Positions 6,547 through 12,592 of a stretch of DNA of 12,592 nt are shown one piece after another. The first letter of the stretch is position 1. Every line of letters begins with the position of its first letter. The stretch comes from Betaproteobacteria bacterium. GTDB lineage: Bacteria > Pseudomonadota > Gammaproteobacteria > Burkholderiales > SG8-39. Position numbers and translations under genes: made by a program. The notes under the pieces were generated by a model that saw only the letters and a program-made list of their open reading frames with translations, was not told the DNA's origin and did no database searches. The DNA lies in contig JAFARH010000143.1 in assembly GCA_019245555.1 (NCBI GenBank), positions 1-12,592 on the forward strand, written 5' to 3'.

Positions 6547-8963
6547 AGCGGCTCGACATCATCGGCAAGCCGCGCCGTCGGGTCGACGGCCGCGCCAAGG
6601 CCACCGGCCAGGTGCGCTATGCGGACGACCTCTCAATGCCGCGCATGCTCTTCACCAAGCTTCTGCGCTCGCCGCATCCGCACGCAGTCGTCGAATCGAT
6701 CGACGCCACAAGGGCGGCCCAGCATCCTGGTGTGCACTTGGTGCTCACTGGGCAGGACTTCCCAATTCCGTTCGGCATCATGCCGGTCTCGGTCGACGAA
6801 TATCCGCTCGCCCGCGAGCGCGTGCGATATGTCGGCGATCCGGTCGCGGCCGCCGTCGCGGTCGATGAGCAGACCGCCGTCCAAGCCCTTGACCTAATCG
6901 AGGTGCGCTACAAGATCCTGCCGCCCATCGCGAGCCCGGAGCAGGGACTGCAGCAGCCGGAACCTCGGATTCACGACTACTGCGAGCAGGGCAACATCCA
7001 CCGCAATCAGTCCTACGAGTTCGGCAAAGTTGATGAGGCCCTCGCCAAGGCCGACCTCGTCGTCGAGGACCTCTTCTTCTATGAGGGGAACACGCATCTG
7101 CCGATGGAGCAGCAGGCGACGCTCGCCTTCATAGACGCTGACGGCAAGCTGCAGATCTCATCCAGCACGCAGAACCCGCACTACCTGCACCGGCAGCTGG
7201 CCCGCGCGCTCCAGGTGCCCGAGCACCAGATTCGCGTTATCGCCACGCCGAACGGTGGCGGCTTCGGCGGCAAATGCGATCCGGGCGGCCACGAATTCGT
7301 CGTAGCTAAGGCGGCGCTCGTGCTCGGCCGGCCGGTGAAGATCGGTCTCACGCGCGAGGAAGTGTTCTATGTGCACCGCGGCCGCCATCCAGTGCTGATG
7401 AAGATGAAGACCGGCGTGACGAAGGAAGGAAAGCTCAGCGGCATGCACCTGCAGACGCTGCTCGACGGCGGCGGCTACGGCTCGCACGGGCCGGCGAGCA
7501 CTTTCTACACAGGCGTGCTCACGCCCGTCACGTATCACTATCCGCGCTTCAAGTTCGAGGCATGCCGCGTGTTCACCAATAAACCGGCATGTGGCCCGAA
7601 GCGCGGCCACGGCACGCCGCAGCCGCGGTTTGGGCAGGAAGTCCAGCTGGACAAGATTGCGGTGAAGCTCGGCATGGATCCCGCCGAGCTGCGGCTGAAG
7701 AACGTCACCAAGGCCAATGCGCTCACTGCCAGCTGGCTGAAGATCGGCTCAAACGGTCTCGCCGATTGCATCAAGAAGGTGACCGAGATGTCGGGCTGGA
7801 AGCAGCGCCGCGGCAAGCTCGGCAGAGGACGCGGCCTCGGCCTCGCCTGCAGTACCTATATGTGTGGCGCCGGTGTGGCGATCTATTGGAACAAGATGCC
7901 GCACTCCGGCGTGCAGATCTTGCTCGATCGCTCTGGTTCCGTGATCGTCTACTGCGGTGCCACTGAGATCGGGCAAGGCTCCGACGACGTGCTCGCGGCG
8001 ATCGTCGCAGAGACGCTCGGCGTCGACATCGGAACGGTTCGCGTCGTCACCGGCGATACCGGCATTGCGCCGGTCGACCTCGGCTCCTACTCGAGCCGCG
8101 TCACCATCATGATGGGCAACGCGGCCGTGCAGGCCGCGGAGCGCCTGCGCACGCAGATCGCAGCGGTCGTATCCGAGACGCTCGGCGCGCGTCCCGACCG
8201 CATCGTGTTCTCGCAGGGGCGCGTCTTCGCCGTGGACCATTCCGGTCCGGGGATGACCTTCGTCGAGGCGGTGCACGCTGCGGAGGCGGAGCTGGGCACG
8301 CTCTCGGCCGTCGGTTCCTACGCGCCGCCAAAGCCGCCGGGGAAATACAAGGGCGCCGGCGTCGGCCCGTCGCCGGCCTACAGCTTCAGCGCTTGCGTCG
8401 TCGAAACAGAGGTCGATGAGCGCACCGGCTGGATTCACGTGCCGAAGATCTGGATCGCACATGACATCGGGCGCGCCATCAATCCCACGCTCGCCAAGGG
8501 ACAAGTGATCGGCGGCGTGTACATGGGTCTCGGCGAGGCGCTGATGGAAGAACAATCCTTCCGCCGCCTGCCGGAGAAACTATCCGGGGCGCTCGTGCAT
8601 CGCGCGCCCTCGATGCTCGACTACAAGAGCCTCACGTCGCTCGATATGCCTGAGGTCGAAGTGGCGCTCATCGAAGATCCCGATCCGTATTGTCCTTACG
8701 GCGCCAAGGAAGTAGGCCAAGGACCATTGCTGCCAGTTATGCCGGCGGTTGCGAACGCGATCTTCGATGCGGTCGGCGTGCGCGTCGATGAGATTCCCAT
8801 CACGCCGGACAGGGTGCTCAAGGCTTTGCAGGCGCAGGACAAGCGCGTCGGTCCCACGTCGTTCCCGAAAGTTCCGTACCCGGCGCCGACGTTTGTGCTG
8901 CCGCCCTGGGAAGGCGGCGACGGAAGCGAAACCAGGCGCGATGCTAAGACTGCCGTGGTTTGA
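6543..8963 (+). CDS. hcrA: Molybdopterin-binding large subunit, xanthine dehydrogenase family (4-hydroxybenzoyl-CoA reductase alpha-like)
   Basis: This 806-residue catalytic subunit binds molybdopterin, probably as the cytosine dinucleotide. The N-terminal Ald_Xan_dh hammerhead domain spans about 15-125 (KATGQVRYADDL, VRYVGDPVAAAVA). Cofactor-binding segments follow: TPNGGGFGGKCDPGGH (235-250), KPACGPKRGHGTPQPRFG (347-364), ATEIGQGSDD (473-482) and YGAKEVGQGP (719-728). In XDH-family enzymes the last segment normally carries the catalytic Glu (VGE). Here that position reads Gln725. At 806 residues it is slightly longer than HcrA (about 770), with a Pro-rich C-terminal extension after about 765. 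AAGGAAG, 7 nt before ATG 6543, is a good ribosome binding site. The longer open frame from 6201 merely overlaps the small subunit in another frame. The gene order small-large-FAD equals hcrC-A-B. A reductive dehydroxylation of a hydroxyaryl-CoA is possible, and oxidation of an N-heterocycle or aldehyde is the alternative. Confidence 0.85.
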   Translation: MKRLDIIGKPRRRVDGRAKATGQVRYADDLSMPRMLFTKLLRSPHPHAVVESIDATRAAQHPGVHLVLTGQDFPIPFGIMPVSVDEYPLARERVRYVGDPVAAAVAVDEQTAVQALDLIEVRYKILPPIASPEQGLQQPEPRIHDYCEQGNIHRNQSYEFGKVDEALAKADLVVEDLFFYEGNTHLPMEQQATLAFIDADGKLQISSSTQNPHYLHRQLARALQVPEHQIRVIATPNGGGFGGKCDPGGHEFVVAKAALVLGRPVKIGLTREEVFYVHRGRHPVLMKMKTGVTKEGKLSGMHLQTLLDGGGYGSHGPASTFYTGVLTPVTYHYPRFKFEACRVFTNKPACGPKRGHGTPQPRFGQEVQLDKIAVKLGMDPAELRLKNVTKANALTASWLKIGSNGLADCIKKVTEMSGWKQRRGKLGRGRGLGLACSTYMCGAGVAIYWNKMPHSGVQILLDRSGSVIVYCGATEIGQGSDDVLAAIVAETLGVDIGTVRVVTGDTGIAPVDLGSYSSRVTIMMGNAAVQAAERLRTQIAAVVSETLGARPDRIVFSQGRVFAVDHSGPGMTFVEAVHAAEAELGTLSAVGSYAPPKPPGKYKGAGVGPSPAYSFSACVVETEVDERTGWIHVPKIWIAHDIGRAINPTLAKGQVIGGVYMGLGEALMEEQSFRRLPEKLSGALVHRAPSMLDYKSLTSLDMPEVEVALIEDPDPYCPYGAKEVGQGPLLPVMPAVANAIFDAVGVRVDEIPITPDRVLKALQAQDKRVGPTSFPKVPYPAPTFVLPPWEGGDGSETRRDAKTAVV

Positions 8964-9939
8964 GCATCGCGCGCCCCGCTCGGTAGCGGAGGCGGCGAAG
9001 ATCCTGGCGGGCGAAGGCCCGCGGGCGATGCTCGTCGCCGGAGGCACCGATCTCCTGCCGAACATGAAGCGCCGCCACCAGGCACCGCGAGTCTTGGTCT
9101 CTTTGCGGCAGGTCGATGAATTGAAGAAACTGAATGGCACCTTCGGCGCCGGCCTGACCCTGACCGAGGTCGTGCGCAGCGAGAAGACGCCGATCGCGCT
9201 CCGCCAAGCGGCGGCACAGGTCGCGACGCCTCACCTGCGCAACATGGGCACGCTCGGCGGCAACCTGTGCCTCGATACGCGTTGCACCTACTACAACCAG
9301 AGCTACGAATGGCGCAAGGCCATCGACTTCTGCCTGAAGAAGGATGGAACCGTCTGCTGGGTCGCTACGGCGAGCAAGCGCTGTGTTGCCGTCTCGTCCA
9401 CCGACACCGCGCCGGCGCTGATCGCGCTCGATGCAGTAATCAAACTCTCGAGCGCGAAAGGGGAGCGCGAGATCCCGGTCGCCGCGCTCTACCAGAATGA
9501 CGGCATCGACTATCTGTCACGCACGCCGGATGAGATCCTCACCGAAGTGCGCGTGCCCGCTGGCTGGAAGAGCACCTACTGGAAACTCCGCCGTCGTGGC
9601 TCGTTCGATTTCCCGATTCTCGGTGTGGCAGCGGCTGCGAAGCTCGACGGCGATATCGTCTCCGAAGCGAGGATCGCACTCGGCGCCGTTGCCTCACGAC
9701 CGTTCCTGATCGACAAGGCCAGCGAATTCTTGAAGGGCAAGCGGCTCACGGATGAGGTGATCGCCGAGGCGGCTGCGCTCGTCGCCAATCGCGCGAAGCC
9801 CATGGACAACACGGACATGGACTTGTACTGGCGCAAGGAAGTGGCCGACGATTTCGCAGCGTATGCGCTGCGCGAGCTCCGCGGCGATGACATGCGCGAG
9901 ACACGCCAGCGCATCGCGCGCTACCAGCCCGCCGCGTGA
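8941..9939 (+). CDS. hcrB: FAD-binding medium subunit with extra [4Fe-4S] cysteine motif (4-hydroxybenzoyl-CoA reductase beta-like)
   Basis: This 332-residue flavin subunit has the PCMH/VAO-type FAD motifs AGGTDLLP (33-40) and GTLGGNLC (103-110). Between the FAD domain halves is an insertion with Cys115, Cys131, Cys139 and Cys148, spaced 16, 8 and 9 residues. This equals the spacing I recall for the [4Fe-4S] ligands of Thauera aromatica 4-hydroxybenzoyl-CoA reductase beta subunit (Cys122, 138, 146, 155), a cluster absent from ordinary xanthine dehydrogenases. That cluster lets HcrB take electrons from low-potential ferredoxin and run the enzyme reductively. Residues about 215-325 form the CO-dehydrogenase flavoprotein C-terminal domain. 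The ATG at 8941 overlaps the large-subunit gene by 23 nt and is chosen because MLRLPWFEH fits family N-termini. The open frame from 8749 has no similarity upstream. It ends in a GTGA overlap with the next gene. Confidence 0.85.
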   Translation: MLRLPWFEHRAPRSVAEAAKILAGEGPRAMLVAGGTDLLPNMKRRHQAPRVLVSLRQVDELKKLNGTFGAGLTLTEVVRSEKTPIALRQAAAQVATPHLRNMGTLGGNLCLDTRCTYYNQSYEWRKAIDFCLKKDGTVCWVATASKRCVAVSSTDTAPALIALDAVIKLSSAKGEREIPVAALYQNDGIDYLSRTPDEILTEVRVPAGWKSTYWKLRRRGSFDFPILGVAAAAKLDGDIVSEARIALGAVASRPFLIDKASEFLKGKRLTDEVIAEAAALVANRAKPMDNTDMDLYWRKEVADDFAAYALRELRGDDMRETRQRIARYQPAA

Positions 9940-10298
9940 ATGAGGACCTGAGCTTTTTCCTCGCACTCGAGCGTCAGGTCTGGGAGGCGTTGCAGCGCGG
10001 CGATGCTGCTGCCGATGCGAGGCTCCTCTCCGAAAAATTCTTGGGCGTTTACAACTCCGGCTTCGAATCCAGGGCGCAGCACGTAGCCCGCGCCGCGAAA
10101 GGGCCGACCGTGTCGCGCTTCGAGTTGCAAGCTCCCCGCTTGATTCGTGTCAACCCGGACGTCGCATTGCTCGCCTACAAGGCGCGCTGGACCGACCGGG
10201 AAGGGAAACCTCGCGTTACGTACATCAGTTCGCTTTGGGAGCGCGCCGGCGAAGGCTGGCAGAATATCTTCAGCCAGGACACGGAGGAGGGATCATGA
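9936..10298 (+). CDS. NTF2-like (SnoaL/DUF4440-type) small protein
   Basis: This 120-residue protein has no signal peptide. It has the cone-shaped NTF2-like pattern: an N-terminal helix (LSFFLALERQVWEALQRGD), a helix with a leading loop (ARLLSEKFLGVY), then strands (VALLAYKARWTDREG, RVTYISSLWERAGEGWQNIF). Family members are either small enzymes (isomerases, cyclases, dehydratases) or binding and detoxification proteins, and no catalytic residues can be assigned here. The GTG start overlaps the previous stop as GTGA, and the gene ends in an ATGA overlap with the next, so it is translated as part of the molybdenum-enzyme operon. The nearby ATG at 9940 is in another frame and stops at once. It may act on the enzyme's substrate or product, but that is inference from position only. 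Confidence 0.7.
   Translation: MNEDLSFFLALERQVWEALQRGDAAADARLLSEKFLGVYNSGFESRAQHVARAAKGPTVSRFELQAPRLIRVNPDVALLAYKARWTDREGKPRVTYISSLWERAGEGWQNIFSQDTEEGS
10283..10291 (+). promoter_or_regulatory. Strong ribosome binding site of the DUF1080 lipoprotein
   Basis: GGAGGAGGG ends 3 nt before ATG 10295, with the GGAGGA core 6 nt away. This is the best Shine-Dalgarno sequence in the rightward operon. It fixes the start at 10295 rather than at the upstream open-frame start at 10235. It may let this gene be translated more strongly than its partners. Confidence 0.75.
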
Positions 10299-10912
10299 AA
10301 CGGCTGCTCGTAGTGACCGCGGTTGTAGGCACTCTTGTCGCATGCGCGAACATGCACATACCCGGCATGGCTGGAGGCTGGGAAACACTGCTAGACGGTG
10401 ACAAAGGGCTGGAGAACTTCGATCGCGTCGGCGACGCGAACTGGCGCGCCGAGGGCGGCGCGATTGTCGCTGACCAGGGCAAGAGCGGATTCCTGCTGAC
10501 GAAGAAGTCGTACAAGGACTTCGAGATCCGCGCCGAGTTCTACGCCGAGAGCGACACGAACAGCGGCATCTTCATCCGCTGCAACAACCGCGAGAAGATC
10601 ACAGGCACGAACTGCTACGAGGTCAATATCTGGGATACGCGCCCCGAGCCCAAGTTCGGCACCGGCGCGATCGTCGACGTGGCGGCCGTCCCCGTGCCGA
10701 TCCAGAACAAGGCCGGCGGGCACTGGAACACGTACGAAATCACCGCGAAGGGTTCGCAGCTCGTCGTCAAGCTGAACGGGGTGCAGACCGTTACGGGGCA
10801 GGACGCGAAGCTCGCGGAAGGCCCGTTCGGCCTGCAATATGCGACCGGCGGCGCAAATGGCGCCCAGGGCTCGGGGATCAAGTGGCGGAAGGTGCAGGTC
10901 CGCCCGCTCTGA
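10295..10912 (+). CDS. DUF1080 (3-keto-disaccharide hydrolase-like) lipoprotein
   Basis: This 205-residue exported lipoprotein has an N-terminal MKRLLVVTAVVGTLVAC with lipobox Leu-Val-Ala-Cys17, and Ala at +2 predicts sorting to the outer membrane. Residues about 28-205 form one DUF1080 domain of concanavalin/laminin-G fold. Landmarks are GWETLLDG (28-35), DFEIRAEFYAE (75-85), SGIFIRCN (90-97), CYEVNIWD (107-114), HWNTYEI (143-149), GPFGLQ (176-181) and IKWRKVQVR (195-203). Characterised relatives cleave 3-keto-glycosides by hydrolysis or beta-elimination, or simply bind carbohydrate. No catalytic residues are claimed here. It is the last gene of the operon, overlapping the previous one by 4 nt, and ends 7 bp from the convergent receptor gene. 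Coupling to a molybdenum enzyme operon is unusual; a shared substrate such as an aryl glycoside is possible but speculative. Confidence 0.82.
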   Translation: MKRLLVVTAVVGTLVACANMHIPGMAGGWETLLDGDKGLENFDRVGDANWRAEGGAIVADQGKSGFLLTKKSYKDFEIRAEFYAESDTNSGIFIRCNNREKITGTNCYEVNIWDTRPEPKFGTGAIVDVAAVPVPIQNKAGGHWNTYEITAKGSQLVVKLNGVQTVTGQDAKLAEGPFGLQYATGGANGAQGSGIKWRKVQVRPL

Positions 10913-10919
10913 CGCGCAG

Positions 10920-11867
10920 CTAGTCGTTCTTGATGTTCGCGGCCTTGGCGACGGCCGTGTATTTCTCCAGGTCGCGCGCGGCAACTTTCGCCAGTTCTTC
11001 GGGCGTGCTGCCGACCGGGTCGAGGCCCATTTGCGCGAAGCGTTCCTTGACTTCGGGGCTATGGACTGCGCGTGCCACTTCCTTCTGTAGCCGGCTGATG
11101 ATTCCTGCCGGCGTCTTCGCCGGCGCGAAGAATGCGGTCCATACCGGGACCGCCATGTCCGGCACGCCGGCTTCCGCCATGGTCGGAAGATTGGGCCACG
11201 AAGGATGGCGCTGCTCCGAAGTGACGGCGATGCCGCGCACCGTGCCGGCCTTCAGCGGCCCGGTCACCGGCGGTGGATCGACGAACGTCACCATCGCGTC
11301 GCCCGCGATCAGGGCATTCACCGACTCGCCGCTGCTCTTGTAGGGAATCATCACCAAGTTCGTGCCGGTCTTCTGGTTGAAGAGCTCGGTGGTGAGCTGG
11401 AAGATGCCGGCGCTCGACGAATAGTTCGCCTTGCCCGGATTCGCCTTGGCATAGGCGATCAGCTCCGTGATGTTGTGGATCGGCAGGTTCGAGCTCACCG
11501 CGACGATCAGCGGGAATTGGCAGATCAGCGAGATCGGCGCGAAGTCCCGCTTCACGTCATAGGGCAACTTCGAATAGGTGGCCGGATTGATGGTCATCGG
11601 TCCGCTTGGTCCCATCAGGATCGTGTAGCCGTCGGGCGCGGACTTCGCCACGGTTTCTGCGGCGATGATCGACTGCGCGCCGGGCTTGTTCTCCACGACT
11701 ACCGGCTGGCCAAGGCCTTTCGACATCTCCGGCTGCATCACGCGCACGATGATGTCGTTGCCGCCACCGGCGGCGTAGCCGACGATGATGCGGATCGGTT
11801 TGTTAGGGTAATCCTGCGCCGCGGCCGGAAGGGCGAGCGCGCAGAGCACGAGCATTATTGTTTTCAC
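10920..11867 (-). CDS. Bug-family periplasmic solute receptor (tripartite tricarboxylate transporter type)
   Basis: This 315-residue secreted binding protein has signal peptide MKTIMLVLCALALPAAAQ, with cleavage before or after Gln18. The mature start YPNKPIRIIVGYAAGGGND is typical of Bug/TctC receptors, which bind small carboxylates or aromatic acids. Other family landmarks are VVENKPGA, DGYTILMG, LPYDVKRDFAPI and WPNLPTMAEAGVPD. The GTG at 11867 is preferred because AGGAGG lies 9 nt upstream and the signal peptide is then normal. A start at GTG 11885 would read through that ribosome binding site and prefix MRRITQ. No TctA or TctB membrane genes are visible, so this looks like an orphan receptor, common in Burkholderiales. 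It begins 14 nt downstream of the aldo/keto reductase stop and is probably co-transcribed with it. The ligand is unknown. Confidence 0.9.
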   Translation of the reverse strand: MKTIMLVLCALALPAAAQDYPNKPIRIIVGYAAGGGNDIIVRVMQPEMSKGLGQPVVVENKPGAQSIIAAETVAKSAPDGYTILMGPSGPMTINPATYSKLPYDVKRDFAPISLICQFPLIVAVSSNLPIHNITELIAYAKANPGKANYSSSAGIFQLTTELFNQKTGTNLVMIPYKSSGESVNALIAGDAMVTFVDPPPVTGPLKAGTVRGIAVTSEQRHPSWPNLPTMAEAGVPDMAVPVWTAFFAPAKTPAGIISRLQKEVARAVHSPEVKERFAQMGLDPVGSTPEELAKVAARDLEKYTAVAKAANIKND

Positions 11868-11876
11868 TTGGGTGAT

Positions 11877-11882
11877 CCTCCT
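11877..11882 (-). promoter_or_regulatory. Ribosome binding site deciding the Bug receptor start
   Basis: AGGAGG on the minus strand lies 9 nt before GTG 11867 and touches the last base of the aldo/keto reductase stop codon. It supports the GTG at 11867 over the GTG at 11885, which lies ahead of it. Confidence 0.7.
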
Positions 11883-12592
11883 CACAGCATTTTAAAGTGA
11901 GCGTCGCTCAGCTCCAACGACGCCGCTTTCATATTTTCCTCGAGGTGTGCCACCGACCCGGTTCCGGGAATGGGCAGCATCGCCGGCGATTTCTTCAGCA
12001 GCCACGCGAGTACCACCTGCGACGGCGTGGCGCCGAGCTTCTGCGCCAGGCTCTTGACCCTGGATACGCTGAGCGAACTGCCCGCATTCAGCGGATACCA
12101 CGGCAGGAACGCAATGCCCAGGCGCTCGCAAGCCTTGAGGACATCCTCGGAGCTGCGGTCCCCCAGGTTGTATCGGTTCTGCACCGAGACGATCGGAACG
12201 ATCTTCCGCGCCTCTTCGAGCTGCTTCACCGTGACGTTGGACAGGCCGACGTGGCGCACCTTGCCCTCGCGCTGGAACTTGGCGAGTGCGCCGATCTGCT
12301 CTTCGTAGGGCACGTTGGGATCCGGTGCATGCAGCTGGTAGACGTCGATGCGCTCGAGCTTGAGGCGCTTCAGGCTCCCCTCCAAGTCCTGGCGCAGCTT
12401 CTCTGGCCGACCATCCTCGTCCCACCGCGATGGCTTTGGCCGCACGAGGCCGCACTTGGTGCCGATGACGAGATCCTTCGGATAGGGATGCATCGCCTCG
12501 GCGATGCTGATCTCGCTGTAGTGCGGGCCGTAGCTTTCGGCCGTATCAAAAAAGTTCGCACCGAGCTCATAAGCGCGCCGCAGCACCCGATG
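11882..12592 (-). CDS. Aldo/keto reductase, YdbC-like, N-terminus cut by window edge
   Basis: The visible part is 236 residues and continues in frame past the right edge; about 45-55 N-terminal residues are missing compared with a usual 280-290. A GTG at 12586 is an internal Val codon, not the start. The catalytic tetrad of the superfamily is present: Asp16 and Tyr21 of the fragment (FFDTAESYG), Lys46 (GTKCG) and His88 (YQLHAPD). The NADPH-binding C-terminus has IPGTGSVAHLEEN. The motifs GLSNVTVKQLEEARKI and SVQNRYNLGDRSSED resemble E. coli YdbC, reported as a pyridoxal reductase. The enzyme reduces aldehydes or ketones with NADPH in the cytoplasm, but its physiological substrate cannot be read from sequence. 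It lies 14 nt upstream of the Bug receptor in the same direction, an operon-like arrangement. Confidence 0.9.
   Translation of the reverse strand, partial: HRVLRRAYELGANFFDTAESYGPHYSEISIAEAMHPYPKDLVIGTKCGLVRPKPSRWDEDGRPEKLRQDLEGSLKRLKLERIDVYQLHAPDPNVPYEEQIGALAKFQREGKVRHVGLSNVTVKQLEEARKIVPIVSVQNRYNLGDRSSEDVLKACERLGIAFLPWYPLNAGSSLSVSRVKSLAQKLGATPSQVVLAWLLKKSPAMLPIPGTGSVAHLEENMKAASLELSDAHFKML

Noticed and set aside
7749..8555. Minus-strand open frame of 268 codons inside the molybdopterin subunit gene
   Set aside because: It is antisense to strongly conserved motifs of the large subunit and is His/Arg/Asp-rich with no family pattern.

Overview
The window is high-GC, gene-dense bacterial DNA. 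Genes abut or overlap by a few bases, and the only real intergenic region is 146 nt long. A Bug-family (tripartite tricarboxylate transporter) solute receptor and the general style of the proteins suggest a betaproteobacterium, Burkholderiales-like. That is inference from family distribution, not proof. No tRNA, rRNA, CRISPR array, insertion sequence or phage gene was seen.

Region 1 (1-5917, all minus strand) is a compact exopolysaccharide operon. In transcription order it encodes a BcsE-like cyclic-di-GMP receptor, an outer-membrane protein with a TPR stalk and beta-barrel, a PgaC/IcaA-like processive family-2 glycosyltransferase, a 63-residue single-span membrane protein, and a secreted NodB-type polysaccharide deacetylase that runs off the left edge. 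The layout (synthase, small membrane partner, periplasmic deacetylase, TPR-barrel exporter) resembles poly-N-acetylglucosamine systems. The lead gene, however, belongs to a family known from cellulose secretion. No BcsA/BcsB cellulose synthase and no PilZ domain are seen. This mixed operon is the most interesting part of the window.

Region 2 (5918-6063) is a divergent promoter region. It holds a perfect 8+8 bp inverted repeat, a second 6+6 bp inverted repeat just before the rightward start codon, and a weak sigma70-like promoter.

Region 3 (6064-10912, plus strand) is a five-gene, translationally coupled operon. The first three genes encode the 2Fe-2S, molybdopterin and FAD subunits of a xanthine-dehydrogenase-family enzyme. 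The FAD subunit has four cysteines spaced as in the extra [4Fe-4S] cluster of 4-hydroxybenzoyl-CoA reductase, so a reductive hydroxyaryl-CoA-type enzyme is the best guess. They are followed by an NTF2-like small protein and a DUF1080 (3-keto-glycoside lyase/hydrolase-like) lipoprotein.

Region 4 (10920-12592, minus strand) holds a Bug-type periplasmic receptor. It lies downstream of, and probably in the same transcript as, an aldo/keto reductase of the E. coli YdbC type whose 5' end is outside the window. Regions 3 and 4 converge with only 7 bp between their stop codons.
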